Shown piece after piece: positions 17,994 to 26,931 of a DNA stretch of 64,000 bases. The first letter of the stretch is position 1, and every line of letters starts with the position of its first letter. A program made the position numbers and the translations under genes. The notes below the pieces were generated by a model, which saw only the letters and a program-made list of their open reading frames with translations, ran no database searches and was not told the origin of the DNA. The DNA is from Chloroflexota bacterium. GTDB lineage: Bacteria > Chloroflexota > Anaerolineae > B4-G1 > DUEL01. The DNA is taken from assembly GCA_014874475.1 (NCBI GenBank), contig JADBJJ010000017.1, forward strand, positions 1 to 64,000, given 5' to 3'.

Positions 17994-18064
17994 CGTCTCA
18001 CACAAAAACCCAAAGGCGCAGGAGAATCAACTATTGACGGTGGTCGGTGGCCTCTGGTCCCTGG

Positions 18065-18583
18065 TCATACCCGCAGCCGGGCGACGGCGGCGCTGATGGC
18101 ACCCACCAGGTAGATGATGCCCCAGAGGAGGGGCCAGGCGATGCCGGTAAGGGACGCGGCGGCGATGGGAGCGCTCAGGATAGGGAGAAGGATGATCAGC
18201 ATCCAGGGGAGGGCGCCGACCAGGATGCAGGCGGCGACCACCAGCCAGGTGTAGCGGCCGCGCCGGCGGCGGATGGCCCAGCGGACGGCCTCGGCGATGC
18301 CCATTCCGGCCAGGGGGCTGAGGAATAGGGCCAGCCAGCCTGAGGTAGGGATGATCCAGCCCGCAAGGAAAGCCAGCGGGAGCGCGACCGCCGCCGCCAC
18401 CAGGTAGTGAACAGGACGGAAGTCGGCGTAGAAGACCCTTTGCTGGCGGTTGCGGCAGGCGGGGCAGATGTAGCCCACCTCTATCGGCACCGCGCACCGG
18501 GAGCAGATGGGCACCCCACATCGGGCGCAGCGCAGGTAGGTTTCTGCGTTGGGGTGATTGATACAGCGAAGAGGTTCGGACAT
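18065..18583 (-). CDS. B-box zinc-finger / four-helix membrane protein
   Basis: The product is 172 aa; ATG 18583 has AGGGAG one base upstream of it, and the stop of livF is five bases before. Residues 6-45 hold a zinc-binding B-box-like module (C-x-x-H, then C-x-x-C, C-x-x-C and CPAC). Membrane helices follow at about 58-78, 83-103, 112-132 and 140-168. Similar zinc-finger membrane proteins are common in Chloroflexota and sometimes precede rhomboid domains. No rhomboid Ser/His is visible here. Function is unknown. It is the last gene of the liv transcription unit by spacing. Confidence 0.7.
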   Translation of the reverse strand: MSEPLRCINHPNAETYLRCARCGVPICSRCAVPIEVGYICPACRNRQQRVFYADFRPVHYLVAAAVALPLAFLAGWIIPTSGWLALFLSPLAGMGIAEAVRWAIRRRRGRYTWLVVAACILVGALPWMLIILLPILSAPIAAASLTGIAWPLLWGIIYLVGAISAAVARLRV

Positions 18584-18588
18584 GCTCC

Positions 18589-19302
18589 CTATCTCTCCCC
18601 CAAATACGCCTTCCGTACCCGCTCATCCTGCATCAGTTCCTGCGCCGGGCCGGAGAGGACGACCCGACCGGTTTCCAGGACGTAGGCCCGATGGGCGATC
18701 TTCAGCGCCGCACGGGCGTTCTGCTCCACCAGCAGGATGGTGGTGCCGCGCGCGTTGATCTCCCGGATGGTCTCAAAGATGGCCTTGACCAGCATAGGGG
18801 CCAGTCCCAGCGAGGGCTCGTCCAGCAGCAGCAGCCGGGGCCGGGACATCAGCGCCCGCCCGATGGTCAGCATCTGCTGCTCGCCGCCGGAGAGGGTGCC
18901 GCCCAACTGGTTCTTCCGCTCCGCCAGACGGGGGAACAGGTCAAAGACGCGCTGGAGATTCTCCCGGATGGCCTGCTCGTCTTTGAGCGTGTAGGCCCCC
19001 ATCGTCAGGTTCTCCATCACCGTCAGGGTCGTGAAGATGCGGCGGCCCTCAGGGACGTGACAGACGCCCATCTGAACAATCCTGTGGGCCGGGACGTGGT
19101 TGAGAACCTGGTCATTGAACTCAACGCGGCCCTCGCGCGGGCGGACCAGGCCGGAGATGGTACGGAGCGTGGTGCTCTTACCGGCCCCATTGGCCCCGAT
19201 GAGGGTGACGATTTCTCCCTCCTCCACTTCCAGGTCAATCCCCTTGAGGGCGTGGACGTGGCCGTAGTAGGTGTGCAGGTTCTCTATCCTCAGGAGTGGC
19301 AT
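18589..19302 (-). CDS. livF: Branched-chain amino-acid-type ABC transporter ATPase LivF
   Basis: ATG 19302 sits seven bases behind GAGGAGG; GTG 19308 is the outer limit. The product is 237 aa. Walker A is IGANGAGKSTT, the signature is LSGGEQQML and Walker B is LLLLDEPSLGLAP, as in LivF. It provides one of the two ATPases of the HAAT importer. It follows livG with no gap. Confidence 0.93.
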   Translation of the reverse strand: MPLLRIENLHTYYGHVHALKGIDLEVEEGEIVTLIGANGAGKSTTLRTISGLVRPREGRVEFNDQVLNHVPAHRIVQMGVCHVPEGRRIFTTLTVMENLTMGAYTLKDEQAIRENLQRVFDLFPRLAERKNQLGGTLSGGEQQMLTIGRALMSRPRLLLLDEPSLGLAPMLVKAIFETIREINARGTTILLVEQNARAALKIAHRAYVLETGRVVLSGPAQELMQDERVRKAYLGER

Positions 19303-19304
19303 CG

Positions 19305-20165
19305 TCACACCTCCTCCTCTCCCAGGTAGGCCTGAATGACGCGCGGGTTTCGCTGCACCTCCTCCGGCGTCCCCTCGGCAATCTTTTTCCCGTAGTCCAG
19401 AACGACGATCCGTTCACAGATGCCCATCACCACTTTCATGTCGTGCTCAATGAGCAGGACGGTAATTCCCGAGTCCCGAATCTGCCGGATGAGGTCCATC
19501 AGTTCCAGGGTCTCCTGCTCGTTCAGGCCGGCCGCCGGTTCGTCCAGAATGAGCAGACGGGGTCGGGCCGCCAGCGCGCGGGCAATCTCCAGCCGCCGCT
19601 GATGGCCGTACGGGAGGTTCTTGGCCAGTTCATCCCGATAATCGGAGAGTCCCATAAAATGAATATACTGCTCCGCTTCTTTGACGATGAAGGCCTCTTC
19701 CCCCCGCTGCGCCGGTGGGCGGAAGATCGCCCCCCATACACCAGCCCGGGTACGGTGATGGACTCCCGCCATCACGTTTTCCAGGACGGTCATATTCTTG
19801 AACAGCCGGATGGTCTGGAACGTGCGGGCAATGCCCAGTTCGGTGATTTCATGGGGCCGCAGGGTTCGGAGTTGGTCCCACTGCTCCCGGAGCGACCGGG
19901 CCGGCACCCACTGCAACCACCAGACCGGGGTGATGAACTTCCGGGCGCCCAGGGGCGGGTGGGCAATCTGGTGGCCGTTAAAGGAAATCTCCCCCTCGGT
20001 CGGGGCGTAGATACCGGTGATGAGATTGAAGATGGTCGTCTTTCCAGCCCCGTTCGGGCCGATAAGACCCAGAATTTCTCCCTCGTCCAGGGAGAAACTG
20101 ACGCAATCCACAGCGGTCAGGCCCCCAAACTGTTTGGTCAGGTTGCGGATTTCCAGAAGCGCCAT
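19305..20165 (-). CDS. livG: Branched-chain amino-acid-type ABC transporter ATPase LivG, with an internal insertion
   Basis: The product is 286 aa, about 30 longer than common LivG. Walker A is [20 protein letters not shown] is the Q-loop, [15 protein letters not shown] replaces the usual signature, and Walker B is [12 protein letters not shown]. The extra length is mainly at residues about 70-105 ([14 protein letters not shown] region), just before the Q-loop. The closing GEEEV overlaps the ribosome site of livF. Confidence 0.93.
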   Translation of the reverse strand: MALLEIRNLTKQFGGLTAVDCVSFSLDEGEILGLIGPNGAGKTTIFNLITGIYAPTEGEISFNGHQIAHPPLGARKFITPVWWLQWVPARSLREQWDQLRTLRPHEITELGIARTFQTIRLFKNMTVLENVMAGVHHRTRAGVWGAIFRPPAQRGEEAFIVKEAEQYIHFMGLSDYRDELAKNLPYGHQRRLEIARALAARPRLLILDEPAAGLNEQETLELMDLIRQIRDSGITVLLIEHDMKVVMGICERIVVLDYGKKIAEGTPEEVQRNPRVIQAYLGEEEV

Positions 20166-20244
20166 CTATCCTCTCCGATGGGAATTTGCCACGGAATCCC
20201 ACAGAACCCCAGAAACTTCAGAATGTTTCCGCGGGTTTCTGTGG
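20166..20244. repeat. Intergenic hairpin between livM and livG
   Basis: CCACAGAACCCC near 20198 and GGGTTTCTGTGG near 20233 pair with one slip, around a loop that includes CTTCAGAATG. It may tune the relative level of livG/livF. A similar type of short AAAGA/TTTCT-rich hairpin occurs at other intergenic sites in the window. Confidence 0.4.
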
Positions 20245-21207
20245 CTACTCTTTCTCCCGAATCTCCATTCGGATGCGGCGGCTGGGCCACAGGCCCTCGG
20301 GGCGGGCAATCATCATCGCGACCATCGCCACGCCCATCCAGGCATCCCGCCAGGTTTTCAGGAAGCGGAAGATTTCCGGCAGGGTGATCATCCCCAGGGT
20401 GCCGACGAAGACGCCGGGGATGGAGCCGGTGCCCCCCAGGACGACGATGCAGAACATCACCACCGATTCAATAAAGCGAGCCAGGTCGGGGGAGACGACG
20501 GGAATGCGGGCCACGTAGAGCGCCCCCGCCAGCCCCGCCCACCCAGAGCCCAGCACGAAGGCCAGCAGTTTCGCCCATGTCGTGTCTATCCCCATCGCCT
20601 CGGCGGCCGTCTCGTCCTCCCGGACGTACATCCAGGCCCGCCCCAGGCGGGAGTTCTCCAGCCGCCGGACGGCGAAAAGCGTCAGGACCAGGAAAAAGAG
20701 GACCAGGTAATAGTGGTGAAGAGGAGTTCGCAGCGTCAGGCCGAAGAGGACAGTCTGGTCAATGCCGCTCAGCCCGTTGGCCCCGCCGGTGATGCCAAAG
20801 ATATTGTTGACCAGGGCCAGCCGGACCACTTCGCCGAAGGCGATGGTCACGATACAGAGATAGTCGCCGCGCAGGTGAAGGATGGGACGGGAAATCAGGT
20901 ACCCGAAGAACGCGGCCACCAGGATGCTGATGGGCCAGGTGAGGACCAGGGGGATGTCAAAGTGAAGGTTAAGGAGCGCCGACGTGTACGCGCCCAGCGC
21001 GTAGAAGGCGGCGTGGCCCAGTTGGAACAGCCCCGCGTAGCCAACGATGATGTTCAGGCTCAGCCCCAGAATGGCGTAGATGCCGGTGCGCCAGAGCACC
21101 GCGCGGTAATAGTCGTTCAGCGGGAGCGGAAGCAGAAGGGCCAGGGCCAGCAGGCCTATCTGCCACACCAGCGGCATCCTCCGGAGACGTTCCATCAGGC
21201 TCCCCAT
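20245..21207 (-). CDS. livM: ABC transporter permease LivM
   Basis: The product is 320 aa; ATG 21207 has GGGAGG five bases upstream. About eight to nine hydrophobic helices are present, with the family segments [23 protein letters not shown], split across helices 2-3, and [14 protein letters not shown] near the C-terminus. It pairs with LivH to form the membrane channel. Confidence 0.93.
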   Translation of the reverse strand: MGSLMERLRRMPLVWQIGLLALALLLPLPLNDYYRAVLWRTGIYAILGLSLNIIVGYAGLFQLGHAAFYALGAYTSALLNLHFDIPLVLTWPISILVAAFFGYLISRPILHLRGDYLCIVTIAFGEVVRLALVNNIFGITGGANGLSGIDQTVLFGLTLRTPLHHYYLVLFFLVLTLFAVRRLENSRLGRAWMYVREDETAAEAMGIDTTWAKLLAFVLGSGWAGLAGALYVARIPVVSPDLARFIESVVMFCIVVLGGTGSIPGVFVGTLGMITLPEIFRFLKTWRDAWMGVAMVAMMIARPEGLWPSRRIRMEIREKE

Positions 21208-21219
21208 TGCTCCCTCCCG

Positions 21220-22128
21220 CTACAGTTTCTCCGCCACTCGCTCGCCCAGCAGGCCGGTGGGGCGGAAGATGAGAATTAGAATCAGAATCATGTAGGCAAT
21301 CACATCCTTCCACTGGGGGGAGACATATCCGGCCCCCAGGGTCTCTATGATACCCAGCATCATCCCGCCCAGCATAGCGCCGGGGATGTTGCCGATACCG
21401 CCCAGAATGGCCGAAATAAAGGCCTTCAGGCCGAAAATCCAGCCCAGGGTGAAGTCAAACGAGCCATAATAGAGGGCCACGATCATCCCCGCCAGTCCGC
21501 CCAGGCCCGGGCCGATGAGGAAGACGGTAGCAATGATGCCGTCCACATCTATCCCCATCAGCCGGGAGACCTCGTGATCCAGGGAGACGGCGCGCATGGC
21601 GGTGCCAATGCGGGTGCGGTAGACAAACAGGTAGAGAAGCGCCATCAGGAGAAAGGAGACGGTCAGGACCAGCACCTGCATTATGCTGATCCGGACATCG
21701 CCGACCAGAGCGACCCTACCAGCGGGCACCAGTCCGGGGGGATAGGTCTTCCAACTGGCACCGTAGATGTTGCGGGCCAGGCTTTCCAGGATGAAGGCCA
21801 TCCCCAGGGCCGAAATGACGGGCGCCAGGCGTCCGGCTGAACGGAGAGGACGGTAGGCAATGCGCTCTATCAGGACACCGACCATCGCGATGGTGACGAT
21901 GACGATAACGGCGATGGGGAAAATCATACCGGGGCCGCCCTGGGCCAGCAGGGCCAACAGGACGCTCAGCCCAGTCAATCCGATATAGGCCCCCCACATG
22001 AAAAGGCCGCCGTGGGCGAAGTTAATCAGTTTCAACACGCCGTACACCATCGTATAGCCCAGAGCGACCAGCGCGTAGAACGAGCCGATGGTGATGCCGT
22101 TGATGAGTTGCTGAAGCAATTGTTGCAT
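21220..22128 (-). CDS. livH: ABC transporter permease LivH
   Basis: The product is 302 aa. Starts [16 protein letters not shown], then [20 protein letters not shown], a classic LivH N-terminus, and contains [16 protein letters not shown] near residue 230. About eight membrane helices. It lies 12 bp before livM. Upstream it is separated from livK by a terminator-like hairpin. Confidence 0.93.
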   Translation of the reverse strand: MQQLLQQLINGITIGSFYALVALGYTMVYGVLKLINFAHGGLFMWGAYIGLTGLSVLLALLAQGGPGMIFPIAVIVIVTIAMVGVLIERIAYRPLRSAGRLAPVISALGMAFILESLARNIYGASWKTYPPGLVPAGRVALVGDVRISIMQVLVLTVSFLLMALLYLFVYRTRIGTAMRAVSLDHEVSRLMGIDVDGIIATVFLIGPGLGGLAGMIVALYYGSFDFTLGWIFGLKAFISAILGGIGNIPGAMLGGMMLGIIETLGAGYVSPQWKDVIAYMILILILIFRPTGLLGERVAEKL

Positions 22129-22172
22129 AGAGTTTGCCCCCTGAACAGCGATTCCTGAGAGCCCCCTACATC

Positions 22173-22210
22173 AAAAAAGGGGGAGTCCGGAGGTTTCCCC
22201 GAACTCCCCC
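22173..22210 (-). terminator. Intrinsic terminator/attenuator between livK and livH
   Basis: Read on the minus strand: GGGGGAGTTCGGGG, loop AAA, then CCTCCGGACTCCCCC and TTTTTT (22178-22173). This is a strong GC stem with a U-tract just after the livK stop. Such a site usually lets the abundant binding protein be made in excess over the permeases. Confidence 0.8.
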
Positions 22211-22225
22211 CGGCTGGCACGACTC

Positions 22226-23380
22226 CTATGGTGACGGCTGCTTGGGGTTCAGGATAAACTCGCCCGTCTCGCTGATGACGTAGGCCACATGGATGGTGCC
22301 CAGGCGGTCCCCCTTCTCATCCCAGCCCAGGATGGGGCCCGTAATGCCGTTAATGTCCTTGGCCTGATGGATAAACTCCGCCAGCACCTTCGGGTCGGTG
22401 GACTTGGTCTGCTCAATCGCGTAGCGGATGACGTTGAAGGCCTCGGCGGCCATCATCCACCAGACGCTGGCCGGTTCCTCGCCGTAGCGGGCCTTGAAGT
22501 CCTCCACGTACTTCTTGGCCTCAGGGACGTTCACGTCCTTCGGCAGCGGCTCGGTGGTGACGTATGTCCCGGCAGCGTTCTCCACCCCGGCGATCTGGAT
22601 CAACTCCGGGTTGTTGCAGGCATTGCCCATCACCCACTGGAGTTTCAATCCCAGGTCAGCCGATTGCTTCAGGAGCAGGCCACCCTGAGCGTGGTAGCCG
22701 GTGAAGTAGATGGCATCCAGGCCAGCGCCGCCGATGCGGGTGAGGGTGGGCGTGAAGTCCTTATCGGCCGGGTTGATGGCGTCGTAGAAGGCCACATTCA
22801 TCCCCAACTGCTCAGCGTACCGCTTGGTGTGCTCCGCCAGACCCTGGGCGTAGGTGGAGTTATCATGGAGGATGCCGATTTTCTGGGCGCCCAGCACTTC
22901 CTTCATAAACTTGGCCGCGAAGAGCCCCTGTCGGTCATCCAGGAAGCAAACGCGGAAGAAGCGCTGGAAGCCCTTCTCGGTGAGCCGGGTAGCGGTAGAG
23001 GAGGGGGTGATGTGGAGGATGCCCGCCTGGTTGTAGATGACGGAGGCCGGTTCGGTGGCGCTGGAGTTATATGCACCAATAACGGCAATAACACCCGCAT
23101 CCACCAGTTTCTGGGCCACCTGGGAGGCCTGCCCCGCGTCTCCGGCGTCGTCCTCCACCACCAGTTCAATCTGGCGGCCCAGCAGCCCACCGGCCGCGTT
23201 GGTCTGGTCCACCAGCAACTGGATGGATTTGAGCATCCCTTGCCCCTCGTAGGCGAAGTCTCCCGTCAGCGGGAGTTCCACGCCGATTTTGATGGGGGCG
23301 GCCTCTTTGGGCTTGCACCCGGCGAAGATCGGCAGCACCAGAATGGCAGCGAGGGCCAGCAACAAGACTTTCCGGAGCAT
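22226..23380 (-). CDS. livK: Branched-chain amino-acid-type substrate-binding lipoprotein LivK
   Basis: The product is 384 aa; ATG 23380 has AAAGGAGG six bases upstream. The signal peptide ends in the lipobox LPIFAGC (Cys about 21). KIGVELPLTGDFAYEGQGML and VIGAYNSSATEPASVI are typical of periplasmic-binding-fold type I proteins of the Leu/Ile/Val group. Substrates of this group include branched-chain amino acids, amides, urea and aromatic acids, so the exact ligand is open. Confidence 0.9.
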   Translation of the reverse strand: MLRKVLLLALAAILVLPIFAGCKPKEAAPIKIGVELPLTGDFAYEGQGMLKSIQLLVDQTNAAGGLLGRQIELVVEDDAGDAGQASQVAQKLVDAGVIAVIGAYNSSATEPASVIYNQAGILHITPSSTATRLTEKGFQRFFRVCFLDDRQGLFAAKFMKEVLGAQKIGILHDNSTYAQGLAEHTKRYAEQLGMNVAFYDAINPADKDFTPTLTRIGGAGLDAIYFTGYHAQGGLLLKQSADLGLKLQWVMGNACNNPELIQIAGVENAAGTYVTTEPLPKDVNVPEAKKYVEDFKARYGEEPASVWWMMAAEAFNVIRYAIEQTKSTDPKVLAEFIHQAKDINGITGPILGWDEKGDRLGTIHVAYVISETGEFILNPKQPSP

Positions 23381-23497
23381 ATTTCTCCTCCTTTCAGAAT
23401 TTGGACGTTAAGAATGTTTCAGAGGAAAAGACGAGGATAACCCGAGCGCGTTCTTTGTTCCCCCCCTTGCACCTCCTTTACCTTGTGGTTGGTTTCA

Positions 23498-23525
23498 TTT
23501 ATAACCGAACTGGCCGATTTGTCAA
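23498..23525 (-). promoter_or_regulatory. Sigma70-type promoter of the liv operon
   Basis: On the minus strand TTGACA (23525-23520), 16-bp spacer, TATAAA (23503-23498). The -35 box overlaps the stop codon region of the upstream zinc-ribbon gene. The leader to livK would be about 110 nt. Confidence 0.75.
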
Positions 23526-24337
23526 GTGGGAAACCAGGTCAGCGCTTCCAGAACCTCCCCGGCAACGCGACGGGCCAGGGACGGGTCCTGCTGCACAAAC
23601 TGAACCAGCAACTGATAAATCTCCCGGCACGCCTCTTTCTCCTGATGTTCGGGCAGGACGGTACGGCGGGCCGCTTCCACCACTGCTTCGGCGACGGGGC
23701 GGGCGAAAGGTGTGGCCGCAGGCCGCCTCCGCCGGTCCACTGGCCCCTCCTGTTCCGGGATGATGCCTGCCTCTTCGGCAATGGCCTGCCGGAGGGACTG
23801 GGTAAGAGTCTGGCCCAGGCCGGCCTGTCGCGCCAACGTGCCCTCCAGACTAATGGTCTGCCCATCCCACGGCCGGACTTCGGCCCAGAGCAAGGATTCG
23901 CCGTCCGCCGCGGACTGAAGCGCACAATACCCATGCTGGATCAGATAGGCGATGGACGCAAATAGAAGAGCCGCGGCTTCCCGATGGGGGTCCAGAGAGG
24001 AGCCAAAGAGGTCTACCAGAACCGTCCGTCGCTGGGCATCGGCGTAGAAGAAGTCGGGGAGGTGGAGGGCTACCACACCACTGGCCACCAGATGGGCGCG
24101 CCGGCGGTCAGCAATCAGTTGGGCGGTCCGGCTATCCACTCCGACCCCGACGCGGAGAGATTCCAGTCGGTCTGGCTCCAGGGGGGCACCGCAGTGCTCA
24201 CAGACCGTCCCTTGATCGTCGGTGTACTGCTTGCAGTGGGCGCAGATAACCATAATGGTCTGCGCACACCATGGGCAGCGGGATGCCGGTACCGCGATCG
24301 GGCGGCCACAATGCCGACAGACCAGTCCTCCCTCCAT
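23522..24337 (-). CDS. Double zinc-ribbon protein of unknown function
   Basis: ATG 24337 (MEGGLVCRHCG) has GGAGG five bases upstream; TTG 24349 is the outer limit. The product is 271 aa. Residues 6-55 carry CRHCG, CPWC, CAHCK and CEHCG, four Cys pairs forming two zinc ribbons. The rest is an unrecognised soluble alpha/beta region with one run of hydrophobic residues near 130-150. It follows lepA by 85 bp on the same strand and may be cotranscribed. Confidence 0.65.
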   Translation of the reverse strand: MEGGLVCRHCGRPIAVPASRCPWCAQTIMVICAHCKQYTDDQGTVCEHCGAPLEPDRLESLRVGVGVDSRTAQLIADRRRAHLVASGVVALHLPDFFYADAQRRTVLVDLFGSSLDPHREAAALLFASIAYLIQHGYCALQSAADGESLLWAEVRPWDGQTISLEGTLARQAGLGQTLTQSLRQAIAEEAGIIPEQEGPVDRRRRPAATPFARPVAEAVVEAARRTVLPEHQEKEACREIYQLLVQFVQQDPSLARRVAGEVLEALTWFPT

Positions 24338-24422
24338 TGGGCCCTCCAATTCCTCGCCCTCCCGCGGGTTTCAACGGCCGGTCTCTTGAACCTGCCGGGA
24401 AGGGATGAGCAGCCAGTTGCTT

Positions 24423-26225
24423 CTATTCCTCCTCCAGTCTCAGAATGGCCAGGAACGCCTCCTGAGGAAGCACCACCTGCCCGAACTGCTTGAGCCGTTT
24501 CTTCCCCGCCTTCTGCTTCTCCAACAACTTCCGCTTACGGGTGACGTCGCCGCCATAGCATTTCGCCAGGACGTCCTTCCGCAGCGCCCGTACCGTCTCC
24601 CGGGCAATGATACGGCCCCCAATGGCAGCCTGGATAGGGACGGGGAACAACTGACGGGGGATCACTTCTTTCATCTTCCGCGCCAGCGCTGAACCCTTCT
24701 CGTACGCCTGGTCCCGATGGACAATGAGGGCCAGCGCGTCCACCGGCTGTTCGTTGACCAGAATATCCATTTTGACCAGATCGCCGGGCCGGTACCCTTC
24801 AAAGACATAGTCCATAGAGGCATAGCCCCGCGTGGCCGATTTCAACCGGTCGTGGAGGTCCACAATCATCTCGGAGAGGGGCATATGGAACGTCAGCACC
24901 ACCCGCTGGCTATCCAGGTACTCCGTCGTCTCGTACTGCCCCCGGCGGCGGGTGACCAGTTCCATCACCGGGCCGATGTAGGCAACGGGGGTGAAAATCT
25001 GGACCTTCATCCAGGGCTCCCGGATTTCCCGAATGACCGAGGAGTCGGGCAAGTCGGCGGGGCGGGAGACCTCCAGTACCTCCCCCCGGGTGGTGACGAC
25101 CTGGTAGGCCACACTGGGCGCGGTAGCGACGAGGTCCAGGCCGTACTCCCGCTCCAGTCGCTCCTGGACGATTTCCATGTGGAACAGTCCCAGGAAGCCG
25201 CAGCGGAAGCCGAATTGGAGCGCCTGCGAGGTCTCCGGCTCAAAGGTCAGGGCAGCGTCGTTGAGGTGGAGTTTTTCCAGCGCGTCCCGCAGGTCCTGAT
25301 AGTCCTTCGCCTCCACCGGGTAGAGGCTGGCAAAGACCATCGGTTTGGCCGGACGGTAGCCGGGGAGGGGCTCTTCGGCGGGACGGGCAGCATCCGTCAG
25401 CGTATCTCCGACCCGGCACTCACGGACGGTCTTCAGGCCGGTGGCGATGTAGCCGACCTCTCCGGTCTCCAGCCGACCTGTCGGCTGCATCTGTGGGGTG
25501 AAAATGCCGATTTCCACCGGCTCAATCTCCAGGCCGGAAGACATGAGCATCAATCGGCGCCCCTTCTCTACCGCGCCGTCCACCACCCGCACGTAGGCGA
25601 CAACGCCCTTATAGGAGTCATAGTGAGAGTCAAAAATGAGGGCCCGCAGGGGAGCGTCGGGCCGACCGGAGGGCGGGGGAATTTTCTGGACGACGGCTTC
25701 CAGTACAGCCGGGACGTTGGTCCCCTCTTTGGCGGAGACCCGCAGGACCTCTTCGGCGGGGACGCCCAGGAGTTCGGCCACTTCCCTTGCCACTTCGTCG
25801 GGCCGGGCGGCGGGGAGGTCTATCTTGTTGACGATGGGGATAATTTCCAGTCCGGCATCCAGGGCCAGATAGAGGTTGGCCATGGTCTGGGCTTCTATGC
25901 CCTGGGAGGCGTCCACCACCAGGAGAGCGCCCTCGCAGGCCGCCAGCGCACGGCTCACCTCGTAGGAGAAGTCCACGTGGCCCGGGGTGTCTATGAGGTT
26001 CAGTTCGTAGACCTGGCCGTTGGCGGCGCGATAGGTCATCAGCACCGCCGACGCCTTAATGGTAATCCCCCGCTCCCGCTCCAGGTCCATAGAGTCCAGG
26101 ACCTGCTCGGCCATCTCCCGGGGGGAAATGGTGCCGGTCAATTCCAGGAGTCGGTCGGCCAGTGTGGATTTGCCGTGGTCTATGTGAGCGATAATGCAAA
26201 AGTTGCGAATTGCTTCCTGGCCCAT
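24423..26225 (-). CDS. lepA: Elongation factor 4 (LepA), translational GTPase
   Basis: The product is 600 aa, the usual length. Signatures: [21 protein letters not shown] (G1), RERGITIKA (G2), [16 protein letters not shown] (G3), NKIDLPAA (G4), [19 protein letters not shown], and the LepA C-terminal [19 protein letters not shown]. It binds ribosomes and promotes back-translocation or rescue of stalled ribosomes. No Shine-Dalgarno sequence precedes ATG 26225; the promoter suggests a leaderless message. Confidence 0.97.
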   Translation of the reverse strand: MGQEAIRNFCIIAHIDHGKSTLADRLLELTGTISPREMAEQVLDSMDLERERGITIKASAVLMTYRAANGQVYELNLIDTPGHVDFSYEVSRALAACEGALLVVDASQGIEAQTMANLYLALDAGLEIIPIVNKIDLPAARPDEVAREVAELLGVPAEEVLRVSAKEGTNVPAVLEAVVQKIPPPSGRPDAPLRALIFDSHYDSYKGVVAYVRVVDGAVEKGRRLMLMSSGLEIEPVEIGIFTPQMQPTGRLETGEVGYIATGLKTVRECRVGDTLTDAARPAEEPLPGYRPAKPMVFASLYPVEAKDYQDLRDALEKLHLNDAALTFEPETSQALQFGFRCGFLGLFHMEIVQERLEREYGLDLVATAPSVAYQVVTTRGEVLEVSRPADLPDSSVIREIREPWMKVQIFTPVAYIGPVMELVTRRRGQYETTEYLDSQRVVLTFHMPLSEMIVDLHDRLKSATRGYASMDYVFEGYRPGDLVKMDILVNEQPVDALALIVHRDQAYEKGSALARKMKEVIPRQLFPVPIQAAIGGRIIARETVRALRKDVLAKCYGGDVTRKRKLLEKQKAGKKRLKQFGQVVLPQEAFLAILRLEEE

Positions 26226-26233
26226 TGGTTTTC

Positions 26234-26262
26234 ATTTTAACAGGGGCGGGGGGGATTGTCAA
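26234..26262 (-). promoter_or_regulatory. lepA: Consensus promoter giving a leaderless lepA transcript
   Basis: On the minus strand TTGACA (26262-26257), 17-bp spacer, TAAAAT (26239-26234). The -10 box ends eight bases before the A of the lepA ATG, so transcription should start at or within two bases of the start codon. Confidence 0.75.
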
Positions 26263-26444
26263 GCGCCGACAAACCACCCCACAAGGATAAACGTCATTCG
26301 CCGCATAGATTATTGTCACTTGTACCCAGGATGATTGAGGATATTATCAAGGAGAAATGGAGCATATTTTTGCGCAGCCCAAACCTATCCCATCTTGATT
26401 TGCCTTTACACCCTGAAAGGAAACATATGCCCAGGAGGAGCCGT

Positions 26445-26822
26445 ATGCCCAGGATTCTGGTTGTGGACGATGACCCGGATTTCCTACTGATCTGCCGCCG
26501 CATCCTGGAGGCGGAGGGCTACCATGTGACGGAGGCCCGCAGCGGCGACCAAGCCCTCCAGATGATGCGCAAGACTCGCCCCGACCTGGTTCTGCTGGAT
26601 GTGATGATGACCACCACCCTGGAAGGGGTGGACGTCAGTCGGGAAATGGAGGCGGACCCCCAATTGAAAGACATCCCCCTGGTGATGGTTTCCTCCATCG
26701 CCACCAGTGAATACGCCAGCGAGTTCCCGGAGGAGCGCGTCCCGATTGACGCCTGGATTTCCAAGCCCATCCAGCCTGAGGTCCTGGTGAAAACCGTCAA
26801 GCGCTTTCTCGGCGGGAAATAG
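26445..26822 (+). CDS. Stand-alone response-regulator receiver protein
   Basis: ATG 26445 (MPRILVVDDDPDF) follows GGAGGAG by four bases; ATG 26427 is also possible. The product is 125 aa, one CheY-like receiver domain with no output domain. The acidic pocket is DDD at 8-10, the phosphoacceptor is in LVLLDVMM near residue 53, the switch Ser is in VMVSS near 84 and the Lys is in WISKPIQPE near 105. No histidine kinase is in the window. Stand-alone receivers often sit beside Hdr/Mvh clusters, and this one is 110 bp upstream of the hdr genes on the same strand. Confidence 0.88.
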   Translation: MPRILVVDDDPDFLLICRRILEAEGYHVTEARSGDQALQMMRKTRPDLVLLDVMMTTTLEGVDVSREMEADPQLKDIPLVMVSSIATSEYASEFPEERVPIDAWISKPIQPEVLVKTVKRFLGGK

Positions 26823-26890
26823 AATTGAACCCCAAAGGATGCAAAGACCGGGAGGTTTTTGCGCTCTTTGCGTTCTCTGCGGTTTTGAAA
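26823..26890 (+). repeat. Intergenic CAAAG/CTTTG-type hairpin repeat
   Basis: Begins CCCCAAAGGATGCAAAGACC and ends CTTTGCGTTCTCTGCGG, forming an imperfect stem. A relative lies at 30126-30185 (CCCCAAAGAGACGAAGACAC ... GTGTCTTTGTGGTTTGGG), and a decayed one at 33668-33705 (AACCGCAAAGGGCACAAC). Each precedes a ribosome site in the hydrogenase cluster. Confidence 0.5.
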
Positions 26891-26931
26891 GGTGATTGGA
26901 CTGGCTCATACTATTAGGAGGTCACACGACT

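Noticed and set aside
24717-26240. Long plus-strand ORF of 507 codons
   Set aside because: Antisense shadow of lepA caused by high GC at third positions; low-complexity G/Q/H-rich translation and no ribosome site.
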